A DNA stretch of 64,000 nucleotides from Anaerolineales bacterium (GCA_015075185.1 JABTUW010000003.1:1364001-1428000); one strand, 5' to 3'; shown: positions 25,544-35,017, counted from the stretch's first letter. Numbers and translations are program-made. Notes: a model not told the origin generated them from the letters alone.

Positions 25544-27421
25544 TTACACCGAAACCCGATAAGGAACGTGCACAACGAGCGGACCAGCCTCGGCAGGGCG
25601 GCAGGGCAGGACAAACCGGGCGTCATGGATCAGGCAGAGACGCTCTGCTTCAGTTTCACAATAGTACAGGGTCAGGTCGAAGGTCAAGTCCTGGTCGGAA
25701 TTGACAGCCAGAGTTACTGTGGGAGTCTGGCCTGGCTCAAAAGTGTATACACTGCTAGCACCGTTTTGACTCATCCGCAGTGTTAGCGGTGCTTCAGTAT
25801 TAAGCTTGTAGCCCTCAGGCAGCTCGATGTCGAAGGCAAAGGTCACCTGGCCCGCCATCACCGGCAAGGGGTCATAGCGCAGGTCCGGCGGGCGCACCTG
25901 ATCGGTCAGCACGGGCTGAAGCCGCTCCAAGCCGCGCAGCATCAACGTATGCAGCATACCACTCGTCAATTCAGCTACCCTGATCAGATGATTGTTGGTG
26001 TCGGCGACGTATATCCGGCCATTACCGGCGACAACTCCTTCCGGCTCAAACAATTCCGCCTCGAGAAACACACCGTCAGCATGGCCGGGTTGGCCTGTGC
26101 CGATCAGGGTTTTGACCTCGCCTGTCGTTGGGTCGAGGGTTTTGATTTTGTGGTTGTAGCTGTCGGCAATGTAGACCAGGCCCTCATGGAAGGTCAGCCC
26201 GGTCGGGTGCTGGAGCCGGACTATGCTGCCTTTTCCATCTATATCTCCAAACTCAAACAAGCCCTGCCCGACCAGCGTCACCACGCGCGGTTTTTCTTCT
26301 AACATGGAAATAGCTCGAATAGCGCTGGCCTCGGAGTCGGCCACGAACATATGGCCCATGCCTAGCGACAGGTCACTTGGCTGGTTGAAGCTTGACTGCA
26401 TCTGGTCCCCATCCACCAACGCTTCGCGGCCGTTGCCAAAGAACGGCCCAATCTGTTCTTCTCGAAACAAGGCCCAAATCTGGTGAATCCCGGCCATAGC
26501 GATAAAGACAATATCCTCCACCACCAGCACTGCCCAGGGCGAACGGAGTGGGGTGTCCGTTGGCTGGCCCAGGTTGAAACGCCCGTGCGCTTTCTGGCCC
26601 GTTCCGGCGACAGTTCGAACCGTGCCGTTATCCAACTCGACGGCTCGAATGGCATGATTTTCGGTGTCGGCGACATAAAGGGTGTCGCCGCTGAGGGCCA
26701 ACCCGTGCGGGCTGTGAAAGGCGGCAGTCGCCGCCGGACCGTCCTGCAAACCGGGCTGGCTGCTGCCAAACACCCGCCCAATTTCACCCTTGAGACCGTC
26801 TTCGCTCAGGTATACTTCCAGGATACGATGATGGCCCGTATCGGCGATGTAAAGCATTCCTTTATCGGTCAGCAACACTTTGGCCGGATAGTCGAGAGGG
26901 CGCAGCGGTTCCTGCATGCGCTCCGTCTGCAGATCAAGGGGAGTCCGGTCCAGCAAGCCTTTGCCCTCAGCCTCGTTAATCAGCGCCTCAATTTCAGGGG
27001 CAAACGCTTCCGCCAGAATTTCGCCGGATTGAGTATGAACAATCTTGCCCTGCGGGTCAATAATGACAAGGGTCGGCCATGCTTTGACCGTATAACTTTG
27101 CCACACCTGAAAATTTACATCATTCACCACCGGATGATCGAGGCCATGGCGCATGATGGCTTCACGAATGTTCCTCGTTAACCCTTCGCTGGGAAACTTG
27201 GCGGAATGGACGCTGATAATGATCAGTTCATTGGGGAACTTTTCACGGAGTAGACGCAACTGCGCCACATTATGGTTGCAGTTAATTCAGCCGTAGGTAA
27301 AGAACTCCAGCATCACCACTTTCCCGCGCAGATCGCCCAGGGTTAGTGGTTGCGGCGTGTTCAACCATTCCAGATTAGGGGGAAATTCGGGCGGATTAAT
27401 TTTTGGCTGATTAAAGGCCAT
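25544..27421 (-). CDS. Thioredoxin-like/NHL-repeat protein, probable selenoprotein (UxxC)
   Basis: 626 codons if the in-frame TGA at 27289-27287 (codon 45) is read. From ATG 27421 the frame reads through LGDLRGKVVMLEFFTYG, then TGA, then INCNHNVAQLRLL, so TGA sits exactly where NHLRC2-type thioredoxin domains carry the first cysteine of YCCINC or YGCINC; the resolving cysteine (codon 48) is present. The rest of the thioredoxin fold (VKAWPTLVIID) runs to about 150, followed by a six-bladed NHL propeller (about 165-470; VADTENHAIRAV, IADSYNHKIKTLD) and a C-terminal beta domain. No other stop or frame break occurs. Without readthrough the domain would begin at GTG 27268 and lack both catalytic residues. 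Redox role with selenocysteine as nucleophile is inferred; no sel genes are in the window. Confidence 0.85.
27258..27283 (-). promoter_or_regulatory. Candidate bacterial SECIS hairpin after the TGA codon
   Basis: Three bases after the TGA, AACTGC (27283-27278) pairs with GCAGTT (27263-27258). Inside, CCA/TGG can close a 5-base loop whose mini-hairpin begins 11 bases past the TGA, the spacing known for fdhF. The loop (TAATG) has its G at the end rather than at the start, so it is not a textbook match. Confidence 0.4.
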
Positions 27422-27534
27422 GATCCTCTTCTCTTTCCAAATTGAGACTTGCTGAGTTCCCAGGTATTAAGATTCCGATGGTTGGATTGAACCGGCGAAT
27501 GGAATATCAACGGCTCATACCGGCCGTTTTTTGT

Positions 27535-28698
27535 TCAAGGAGTGGATGTTGCGGTCGGTATATCAGTCGCCGTCGGCGTATCAGTCGGGGTTGGGGTATC
27601 GGTCGCTGTCGGAATCGGCGTATCAGTCGGGGTTGGGGTATGAGTTGCCGTCGGCGTATCGGTTGCTGTCGGAGTTGGGGTATCAGTCGCCGTCGGCGTA
27701 TCGGTTGCGGTTGGAGTTAAGGTATCGGTTGGCGTCGGCGTATCGGTCGGGGTTGAGGTATGAGTCACTGTCAGCGTAGCAGTCGGCGTGAGTGTAGCGG
27801 TCGGAGTCAGGGTCGGGGTATGAGTCGGCGTCCGCGTATCGGTCGCCGTCGCAGTTGGGGTGTCCGCTGACAGGGGGGTGTCTGTCACAGTTGGAGTCGG
27901 TGTATCCGGCTCTGGTGTACCGGTCGCCGTTGGAGTTAGGGTATCCACCGGCTCTGGCGTATCCGTCGCGGTGGGAGTTGGTGAAACCGGTACCGCAGTA
28001 TTGGTCACAGTTGGAGTTAGGGTATCCAGCGGCTCTGGCGTATCCGTCGCGGTGGAGGTTGGTGTAACCGGTACGGCAGTATTGGTCGTGGTTGGAGTCG
28101 GTGTACCCGGCTCTGGTGTATCGGTCGCGGTCGGCGTTGGAGTGTCTACGGGCAGCGCGGTCGCGGTTGGGGTGTTCGCCGGTAATCGGGTGCTGGTTGG
28201 TGTAACGGTCGAGAGCGGCGCTTTCGTCGGTGTTACGGTCGGGGTATCCAGCGGCAGGAGTGTGCTCGTTGGCGTCACAGGCAGCGGCGTACCCGTCAGT
28301 AGAGCCAGGGGCACGGGGGTATCTGTTGGTATGGTCGTGTTCATAAACGCCGGGATCAGGATGTCTTTCAGCAGGGATAGCTCGGTTATCTCGGTGGGTG
28401 TCGGCACCGGAGTGGGACGTTCCACCATAATCTGATCTTGTTTAACCGCTTCGACAACCTCGGGATTAATGCGGGCCAATCGCGGCCGGCTGGCAGGGTT
28501 GACGCTGTAATCGGCCAGAGTTTGAGAATCCAACGCTACGGGCAGCCATTGTTGTCCATTTCGCTGTAACCCCGCCGTGGCCGCAGTGAAGATGAGCGAC
28601 CAGGCGATCAATAAAAAGGCAATCAGCAAAACATCGAAGTGAAAGAGGCTTCGACGCGATCGGCGCCTCTCTTTAGGCCGGTTTTGATTAGCCCCCAT
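27535..28698 (-). CDS. Membrane-anchored Thr-Pro repeat protein
   Basis: 387 residues. A basic N-terminus (NRPKERRRSRRS) and one span (about 22-44) anchor it; a short globular segment (about 45-100) follows; from about 95 to the end it is a low-complexity array of TPTPTATDTPEP-like units. Such tails act as extended wall-spanning or glycosylated stalks in Chloroflexota. The stalk ends without any C-terminal domain, which suggests repeat length change or a free end. No enzymatic motif is seen. It is 113 bp downstream of the selenoprotein gene on the same strand. Confidence 0.75.
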   Translation of the reverse strand: MGANQNRPKERRRSRRSLFHFDVLLIAFLLIAWSLIFTAATAGLQRNGQQWLPVALDSQTLADYSVNPASRPRLARINPEVVEAVKQDQIMVERPTPVPTPTEITELSLLKDILIPAFMNTTIPTDTPVPLALLTGTPLPVTPTSTLLPLDTPTVTPTKAPLSTVTPTSTRLPANTPTATALPVDTPTPTATDTPEPGTPTPTTTNTAVPVTPTSTATDTPEPLDTLTPTVTNTAVPVSPTPTATDTPEPVDTLTPTATGTPEPDTPTPTVTDTPLSADTPTATATDTRTPTHTPTLTPTATLTPTATLTVTHTSTPTDTPTPTDTLTPTATDTPTATDTPTPTATDTPTATHTPTPTDTPIPTATDTPTPTDTPTATDIPTATSTP

Positions 28699-29017
28699 AG
28701 CACTTGGCTCCCAATTACCCCGTCTCTCTAATAAAACCTGGCCTTCAACGCCTGATCTTCTCAGTGCTCCGAATCAAATTCTTATGCAGGCAAGTTTACA
28801 ACTTCTTTGGGGGAACTGATGTGATGATAAAGATAAAACTTAAAATTGATAAGTGATATGATAGCCGTGAAAAGGAGATAACGCAAGGAAAAGTACGACA
28901 TCAGAAATCCATCTTTCCAAATAAGACTGCCTTCTGGTAAAATCTCCTCCCAGGTAAAAGCACATCACTTATTCGAGGGACGATGCTTAGAATTACGACA
29001 GAGAGGAAACCAAGTTA
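28699..29017. other. Intergenic region
   Basis: 319 bp between divergent genes; A+T-rich in the middle (28800-28870). It holds a TATGAT hexamer at 28857-28862 without a clear partner and a GAGAGGA ribosome site before ATG 29018. No gene or RNA is recognised. Confidence 0.5.
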
Positions 29018-30682
29018 ATGACGAAGCCCGTTCTGCTGGCTGTAGATGACGACCTCAGCGTGTTAAGCGCGATTTCCCGCGATTTGCGCCGGCGCTATGC
29101 CGAGCAGTATCGCGTTTTACGGGCCGATTCGGGCGCTGCCGGGCTGGAAGCCCTGCGCGAACTCAAACAGCGTAATGACCCGGTCGCCCTCTTTCTGGTT
29201 GACCAACGCATGCCTCACATGGACGGCGTAGAATTTCTGGAACAGGCCAGATCGCTCTACCCGGAGACCAAACGAGTCTTGCTGACCGCCTACGCCGACA
29301 CTGACGCCGCTATTCAAGCTATCAACAACGCGGCCATTCATTATTATCTCCTCAAACCCTGGGACCCGCCGGAAGAAAAACTCTACCCAATTCTGGACGA
29401 CCTGCTGGACGATTGGCAGGCTAATTACCATCCTCCCTTCAGCGGCATCCGGATTATTGGCCACCGCTGGTCACCCGAAGCCCACCAACTCAAAGATTTT
29501 CTGGCCCGCAACCACGTACCCTATCAATACCTGGATGTCGAGTTTGGGGCCGAGGCCAGGCAAGTATTGAGCCAGCTAAAAGTGGAGGAGGCCAAGCTGC
29601 CGGTCGTCATCCTGCCCGACGGCGAGATCCTGGCCAGCCCCTCGTTAGCGACCCTGGCCGAAAAAGTAGGACTCAAAACCCAGGCCGAACGCCGCTTTTA
29701 CGATATAGCCATTGTCGGCGGTGGCCCGGCGGGGCTGGCAGCGGCGGTCTACGGGGCATCGGAAGGGCTGCGCACGGTTTTGATTGAACGCGAAGCCACC
29801 GGGGGCCAGGCCGGCACGAGTTCCCGCATCGAGAACTACCTGGGCTTTCCCTCCGGCCTGAGCGGGGCAGAACTGGCCCGCCGAGCGACGACCCAGGCCA
29901 AGCGTTTTGGCGTGGAAATTTTGGCCCCGCAAGAAGCGATTGGCGTGCGGGTAGACGGTCCTTATCGGGTGTTAACCCTGGCCGACGACAGCGAGATTTC
30001 CTGTCACGCCGTGGTTGTGGCCGTCGGGCTGACTTACCGCAAACTGAACGTACCGGGCATTGATAAGCTGACCGGAGCCGGGGTTTATTACGGCGCTTCC
30101 CTGACTGAAGCCAGTTTGTGCGAAGACCAGCCGGTGTTGATTGTCGGCGCCGGCAATTCCGCGGGCCAGGCGGCGCTGTACCTGGCCCAGACATCCTCCA
30201 AAGTATTTATGCTGGTGCGGGATGACTCGCTCGGCAAAAAGATGTCGCAGTACCTGGTCGAACGGATCGAGGCCACCCCTACCATCGAAGTTTTGCAGCG
30301 GGCCGAGCTTGCTGCCGTGCATGGGGAAGAACACCTGGAAGCCGTTACGGTCCGTTACCACCCGGCCGGAACCGAAGAAACGCTGCCAGCAGTAGGATTG
30401 TTCGTCTTTATCGGGGCCACGCCCTGTACCGACTGGCTCAAGGGCGTGGTCAAACTGGACGAGCGCGGCTTTATCTTGACCGGGCCGCAATTACTGGAGA
30501 ACGGCGCATCGCCCAAAGCCTGGCCCCTGGAGCGGGAACCGTTTCTGACGGAGGCCAGTATCCCCGGCATCTTTGCCGTCGGCGATGTCCGGGCCAACTC
30601 GGTCAAGCGGGTCGCTTCGGCGGTGGGCGAGGGTTCGATCACCGTCCAATTTGTGCACCAGTATCTGAGCAAAGTGAGGTAA
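29018..30682 (+). CDS. Response regulator fused to thioredoxin-reductase-like flavoprotein
   Basis: 554 residues. REC domain (about 4-128; phospho-acceptor Asp in FLVDQRMPHMDG, Lys in LLKPWD), then a thioredoxin/glutaredoxin-like domain (about 145-222, cis-Pro loop LPVVILPDG) whose CxxC position reads HRWSPE, then an FAD/NAD(P)H reductase (about 228-550; GGGPAGLAAAVYGASEG, GAGNSAGQAALYLA, GIFAVGDVRANSVKR). The TrxR CxxC is also missing (YYGASLTEASLC). It therefore cannot do classical dithiol exchange. The fusion is known in databases as a fused response regulator/thioredoxin reductase. It lies two bases before its kinase partner, so phosphorylation may control NAD(P)H oxidation. Confidence 0.9.
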   Translation: MTKPVLLAVDDDLSVLSAISRDLRRRYAEQYRVLRADSGAAGLEALRELKQRNDPVALFLVDQRMPHMDGVEFLEQARSLYPETKRVLLTAYADTDAAIQAINNAAIHYYLLKPWDPPEEKLYPILDDLLDDWQANYHPPFSGIRIIGHRWSPEAHQLKDFLARNHVPYQYLDVEFGAEARQVLSQLKVEEAKLPVVILPDGEILASPSLATLAEKVGLKTQAERRFYDIAIVGGGPAGLAAAVYGASEGLRTVLIEREATGGQAGTSSRIENYLGFPSGLSGAELARRATTQAKRFGVEILAPQEAIGVRVDGPYRVLTLADDSEISCHAVVVAVGLTYRKLNVPGIDKLTGAGVYYGASLTEASLCEDQPVLIVGAGNSAGQAALYLAQTSSKVFMLVRDDSLGKKMSQYLVERIEATPTIEVLQRAELAAVHGEEHLEAVTVRYHPAGTEETLPAVGLFVFIGATPCTDWLKGVVKLDERGFILTGPQLLENGASPKAWPLEREPFLTEASIPGIFAVGDVRANSVKRVASAVGEGSITVQFVHQYLSKVR

Positions 30683-30684
30683 CT

Positions 30685-32064
30685 ATGCATGAATTGTATC
30701 AAATTCCCCTCTTTGAGGGCATCTCCGAGGCAGAACTGCAATGGCTGCTGGACCACAGCCATGAAGTTCATTTGCAGCCGGGCGATTGTTTTTTCCGGGA
30801 AAACGAGCCGGTCAGCCAATTTTACGTCGTTCTTGAAGGCGAACTCCAGGTGACCCGCTCGTTCAACGGCAGCCCCACGGTTTTGGGAACCACCCCGCGC
30901 GGGATTATGGGCGGCGAGATGGATCTGCTGAACGGCAGCGTGTCCCATGTAAACGCTTGCGCCATTTTACCCAGCCGGCTGATGGTCTTTGAAACGGACG
31001 ACTTTCGCCAACTGTTTGCCGCCTGCCCCCTGGTGGGAACGCGTATTTTACAGACAACGGCGCAGCGGATGGCCGGTATTGCCACCGCCACCAAAAATCA
31101 AGAAAAAATGGCCGCCCTGGGCAAATTATCGGCGGGGCTGGCCCACGAGTTGAACAATCCTGCCGCCGCCGCCCGCCGCGCCGCCAAAACCCTGCACGAG
31201 GCCCTGCCGGCCCTCCAGACGCATGCCCTGAATCTAAACTCGGTGGAAACGGACCCCCAGCAGTTGGAGCGCCTGGCTGCTTTCCAGCAGCAGGTCATCC
31301 AGCGAGCGGCGGCAGCGCCTACCCTGAGTCCGCTGCAACAAGCGGATCAAGAGGAAGAAATCGGGGAGTGGCTCGACCGGCACGGCATCGTCCAGCCCTG
31401 GGAGATGGCGGCGACCTTTGTCTCCGCCGGCCTGACCATAGACGATTTGGCCGAATTGATTGAACCCATTTCGGCTGAATGTAAGGGCGACGTGCTGGCC
31501 TGGCTGCACAACAGCCTCTACGTGGCCGGTCTCTTAAACGAAATTGAGCACAGCACCCAGCGGATTTCCGAGCTGGTCACCGCGGTCAAAGCCTATACTT
31601 ACATGGATCAAGCGCCGGTGCAGGAGGTGGATATTCACCAGGGCCTGGAAAACACCCTGACCATGCTCAACCATAAGCTCAAAAAGGTGACCATCATCCG
31701 CGAGTACGACCCGGATTTGCCGCCGGTCCAGGGGCGCGGCGGTGAACTGAACCAGGTCTGGACCAATCTGATTGACAATGCCGTTGACGCCCTAAACGGC
31801 GAGGGCAAATTGTGGCTGATCACCCGCTGCGAGAACAACTTTGCCATGGTCGAAATTGCCGATAACGGGCCGGGAATTCCCCCGGAGGTCATGCCCCGGC
31901 TGTTTGAGCCATTTTTTACCACCAAAGAGGTCGGCGTGGGCAGTGGGCTGGGGCTGGACATCGTTTATCGCATCGTCAGCCAACACGACGGCTCGATTGA
32001 TGTCCAATCGGAGCCGGGCCACACCCGCTTTATTGTGCGCCTGCCGCTGGAAGGGCCGCAGTAA
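30685..32064 (+). CDS. Cyclic-nucleotide-binding sensor histidine kinase
   Basis: 459 residues. CRP-like cNMP domain (about 8-125), linker, HisKA-like helices with phospho-acceptor His in AGLAHELNNPAAAA (near 154), a long helical insertion (about 180-290) and HATPase (about 350-458; NLIDNAVDAL, DNGPGIP, GSGLGLDIV). Soluble. It is translationally coupled to the REC/TrxR-like gene (2-base gap), so the pair is a complete phosphorelay combining a small-ligand input and a flavoprotein output. Confidence 0.9.
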   Translation: MHELYQIPLFEGISEAELQWLLDHSHEVHLQPGDCFFRENEPVSQFYVVLEGELQVTRSFNGSPTVLGTTPRGIMGGEMDLLNGSVSHVNACAILPSRLMVFETDDFRQLFAACPLVGTRILQTTAQRMAGIATATKNQEKMAALGKLSAGLAHELNNPAAAARRAAKTLHEALPALQTHALNLNSVETDPQQLERLAAFQQQVIQRAAAAPTLSPLQQADQEEEIGEWLDRHGIVQPWEMAATFVSAGLTIDDLAELIEPISAECKGDVLAWLHNSLYVAGLLNEIEHSTQRISELVTAVKAYTYMDQAPVQEVDIHQGLENTLTMLNHKLKKVTIIREYDPDLPPVQGRGGELNQVWTNLIDNAVDALNGEGKLWLITRCENNFAMVEIADNGPGIPPEVMPRLFEPFFTTKEVGVGSGLGLDIVYRIVSQHDGSIDVQSEPGHTRFIVRLPLEGPQ

Positions 32065-32164
32065 TCTAAATTAAATCCTTCCAGCCCGGCGAAGCATGGG
32101 GCTGGTGTTACGTAGATAACATTTTCTTCGAAAAGATGCCCGCAAGTTCTGACAGGAGTTGAAC

Positions 32165-32794
32165 ATGAAAATTGCGATGATCGGCACAGGAAATGTAGGC
32201 CGTGCCCTGGGCACGGGCTGGGCCAAAAAAGGCCATCAGGTAATTTTTGGCAGCCGCAACCCGCACAGCGAGAAAGTGCGTGAGGTGCTGGCCGCGGCAG
32301 GCGCCAACGCCAGCGCCGCCGGCATTGCCGAGGCCGGGGCAGCGGCAGAGGTCATCGTGTTAGCCACCCCCTGGAATATTATGGAGCAAATCGTCGAGTC
32401 GTTGGGGAATGTGGCCGGCAAAATTGTGGTAGATGCGACCAACCCGATTGGTCCCGGTTTTCAGTTAGCCGTTGGTATGACCAGCTCCGGGGCGGAGCAA
32501 ATAGCGGGGTGGGCCAAAGGCGGCCGGGTGGTCAAAGCTTTCAATACCACCGGCTGGGAAAATATGGCCGACCCGATTTATCACGGCCAGCCCATTACCA
32601 TGTTCATCTGCGGCGATGACGCCGAGGCCAGGGCGGTGGTGGCTGGCCTGGCCGAAGACCTGGGTTTTGAAGTTACCGATACCGGGCCGCTCTCTACCGC
32701 CCGTTACCTGGAACCCCTGGCCATGCTCTGGATTCACCTGGCCACGGTCCAAAAACAGGGACGACAAATGGCCTTCAAAATAGTCAAAAGATAA
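32165..32794 (+). CDS. NADPH:F420 oxidoreductase-like NADP-binding protein
   Basis: About 210 residues from ATG 32165 with AGGAG six bases ahead (a TTG two codons earlier is in frame). Rossmann N-terminus IAMIGTGNVGRALGTGWAKK and GSRNPHS match the F420-dependent NADP reductase/NADP oxidoreductase family. It could move hydride between NADPH and a deazaflavin or act on another substrate. The next gene follows after 16 bases; probably one operon. Confidence 0.8.
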   Translation: MKIAMIGTGNVGRALGTGWAKKGHQVIFGSRNPHSEKVREVLAAAGANASAAGIAEAGAAAEVIVLATPWNIMEQIVESLGNVAGKIVVDATNPIGPGFQLAVGMTSSGAEQIAGWAKGGRVVKAFNTTGWENMADPIYHGQPITMFICGDDAEARAVVAGLAEDLGFEVTDTGPLSTARYLEPLAMLWIHLATVQKQGRQMAFKIVKR

Positions 32795-32810
32795 AATAGA
32801 GAGGTTTATC

Positions 32811-33764
32811 ATGACGCAAACGATGAAAGCGGTTCGCCTTCACCGGTACGGCGAGCCGGAGGTGTTAGTTTACGAAGACGCGCCCCGGCCTGACCCGCAA
32901 GCCGGCGAGCTGCTCATTCGCGTGCATGCCGCCGGGGTCAATCCCGTTGATTGGAAAACCCGCTCTGGCCGAGGCGTCGCCAGCCGGCTGCCGGAGAACC
33001 CCTTTCCGATCATTGTCGGCTGGGACGTATCGGGTGTGGTTGAAGCGGTGGGAGAGGCGGTCACCGGCTTCAAAGTGGGCGATGCCGTCTACGGCATGGT
33101 CCGCTTTCCTCACCTGGGATCGGCTTACGCCGAATACGTCACCGCTCCGGCGGCGCACGTGGCAGCCAAGCCCCGCACGCTCGATCATCTTCACGCGGCC
33201 GCCCTGCCTCTGGCAGCCTTGACCGCCTGGCAGAGCCTGATTGAAGCAGTAAACCTGGCCGCCGGACAACGCATCTTGATCCACGCGGCGGCCGGCGGCG
33301 TCGGCCATCTGGCGGTGCAGTTAGCCAAGTGGAAAGGCGCGGAGGTGATTGGCACCGGCTCCGGTTCCAGCGAGACCTTCCTGCGCGACCTGGGGGTGGA
33401 TCACTTTATCAATTACCAGACGACCCGTTTTGAGGAGGTGGCCCGCGAGGTGGATGTGGTGTTCGACCCGCTGGCCGGGGAAACACGGGAATGTTCCTGG
33501 CAGGTTCTGAAAAAGGGCGGGGTGCTGGTTTCCATTCTGCGGGACCTCTCCGCCGAAACAGCGGCTGCTTACGGGGTGCAGGCCAAGTACGTTTTTGTTG
33601 ATCCCCATGCGGCCCAACTCGCTGAAATCGCCGCGTTAGTGGACGCCGGGCAGCTCAGGCCGGTGATAGACGCCGTATTTCCCCTCCAAGATGCGGCTGA
33701 AGCGCACCGCCGGGGCCAACAGGGACACACCCACGGCAAGATGGTGCTGCAAGTGGTTGGTTGA
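32811..33764 (+). CDS. Zinc-independent MDR oxidoreductase (quinone reductase-like)
   Basis: 317 residues. The N-terminal GroES-like fold has GVNPVDWKTRSG, typical of zinc-free quinone oxidoreductases; the nucleotide site is AAAGGVGHLAVQLAKWKGAEV. It reduces quinones or enones with NADPH. In tandem with the F420/NADP gene. Confidence 0.9.
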   Translation: MTQTMKAVRLHRYGEPEVLVYEDAPRPDPQAGELLIRVHAAGVNPVDWKTRSGRGVASRLPENPFPIIVGWDVSGVVEAVGEAVTGFKVGDAVYGMVRFPHLGSAYAEYVTAPAAHVAAKPRTLDHLHAAALPLAALTAWQSLIEAVNLAAGQRILIHAAAGGVGHLAVQLAKWKGAEVIGTGSGSSETFLRDLGVDHFINYQTTRFEEVAREVDVVFDPLAGETRECSWQVLKKGGVLVSILRDLSAETAAAYGVQAKYVFVDPHAAQLAEIAALVDAGQLRPVIDAVFPLQDAAEAHRRGQQGHTHGKMVLQVVG

Positions 33765-33782
33765 GGCTGCTTAAACTTTAAA

Positions 33783-33810
33783 TTGACTCGCTAAAGTTTG
33801 GCTCTATAAT
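33783..33810 (+). promoter_or_regulatory. Promoter of the SDR gene
   Basis: TTGACT (33783-33788), 16-bp spacer, TATAAT (33805-33810); about 55 bases of leader before ATG 33874. Confidence 0.7.
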
Positions 33811-33873
33811 GGGGCCAGGAGTTTTGGCGGGGGCGTAAACCCCAAATTCAGCAGCCAAAACCAAGAGGGACTT

Positions 33874-34602
33874 ATGGAGCATCCACTCGCGGGGAAAGTA
33901 GTCATTATTACCGGGGCCAGTTCAGGCATCGGCGAAGCGACGGCCCGTGTCCTGGCCCGTCTGGGCTGCCGGTTAACGCTGGCGGCGCGTTCGGCGGGGA
34001 AGCTGCGCAGCCTGGCCGCGGAGCTTGGTCCGGCGGCGCTGGCCGTGCCCACGGATGTCACGCTCGGGCCGGAGGTGATGCAGATGGTCGCCAGGACCGT
34101 GGAGCGGTTCGGCCGGATTGATGTTCTCTTTGCCAATGCCGGCATTTATATTCCCGGCCAGGTCGCCGAAGGGGACCCGGACGCCTGGGCCAACCTGATG
34201 AATGTCAATATTACCGGCGTCATGCGCTGCGTGCATGCCGTGCTGCCCTATATGATGGAGCAGCGCTCCGGCGATATTCTGGTCACCAGTTCAATTTCCG
34301 GCTTTATTGATATCGAATGGGAGCCGGTCTACAGCGCCTCCAAGCACGCCATTCAGGGTTTTGTCCACACCCTGCGCCGCCAGGTCGCCCCGGCCAACAT
34401 CCGCGTTGGGGCGCTGGCCCCCGGCATGGTCGCCAACGAACTGTGGGGCTTCACCGACCCGGCCGAGATTGACCGCCACGTTGAGGCCCACGCCTGCCTG
34501 CGCTCCGAAGACGTGGCCCAGGCCGCCGTCTTCATACTGTCGCAGCCGCCCCACGTCACCATCCGCGACATGGTCATGCTGCCGCAAAACCAGGACCTTT
34601 AA
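33874..34602 (+). CDS. Short-chain dehydrogenase/reductase
   Basis: 242 residues, classical SDR: ITGASSGIGEATARVLA cofactor loop, FANAGIY, catalytic serine in LVTSSISG and YSASKHA (Tyr-x3-Lys). Basic residues after the second strand (AARSAGK) favour NADP. The substrate is unknown. It forms part of a run of three oxidoreductases, but has its own promoter. Confidence 0.92.
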   Translation: MEHPLAGKVVIITGASSGIGEATARVLARLGCRLTLAARSAGKLRSLAAELGPAALAVPTDVTLGPEVMQMVARTVERFGRIDVLFANAGIYIPGQVAEGDPDAWANLMNVNITGVMRCVHAVLPYMMEQRSGDILVTSSISGFIDIEWEPVYSASKHAIQGFVHTLRRQVAPANIRVGALAPGMVANELWGFTDPAEIDRHVEAHACLRSEDVAQAAVFILSQPPHVTIRDMVMLPQNQDL

Positions 34603-34637
34603 CTCCGGCCCATGCCAGTACATTGTGGCCTATTAGT

Positions 34638-34677
34638 TGACAGCCGACCACCGACGGCAGACGGCGGTCAGCTGTCA
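34638..34677. repeat. GC-rich palindromic repeat
   Basis: 16-base arms (34638-34653 and 34662-34677; 14 of 16 pair) with an 8-base loop. It is built of GACCGCC/GGCGGTC-type words, related in composition to the element at 46106-46180. Confidence 0.55.
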
Positions 34678-34698
34678 GCGGTCTCCTAAAATAAACCG

Positions 34699-34745
34699 CC
34701 GATTACACAGATTTCACTGATAAAAATAAAAATCTGTGTAATCGG
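34699..34745. repeat. A+T-rich inverted repeat
   Basis: Perfect 16-bp arms (CCGATTACACAGATTT at 34699-34714; complement at 34730-34745) around a 15-base loop, followed by another partial copy (GAAATCTGTGG). A short dispersed palindrome; it may also act as a terminator after the SDR gene. The rest of 34603-35017 holds nothing I recognise. Confidence 0.6.
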
Positions 34746-35017
34746 TGAAATCTGTGGTTAAAAGTTTCCAACCTTCCAGCCTTGTTAGCAATTTTGAACA
34801 CCGCTCGTCAGCCGAATCCATCGTTCGCTTCCCACAACGGCAAAATCCTCGTTGACTTCTCCGGATTTGGCCTTATATTTGAAGGTGACAGGTGGGCTGG
34901 CAATCACCTGGCCGGCGGGGTGATATACTTCAAAAATTAAGCAGGATCAATTGTTGGACGGATAAATTTTTCCAAGTCGCCGCATCTATCACAATATTTT
35001 CTAACTCGAAACGGATT

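Noticed and set aside
27511..27534. Terminator-like hairpin AACGGC/GCCGTT followed by T residues on the plus strand
   Set aside because: No plus-strand gene lies upstream; the T-run is on the wrong side for the minus-strand genes around it.
27857..28435. Long Val/Gly-rich ORF on the plus strand opposite the Thr-Pro protein
   Set aside because: It is the antisense reading of the repeat and has no ribosome site.
27531..28440. Tandem-repeat DNA that looks like a minisatellite or CRISPR-like array on the plus strand
   Set aside because: The repeats are irregular 6-18-bp coding units of Thr-Pro in the minus-strand gene; no constant spacer pattern.
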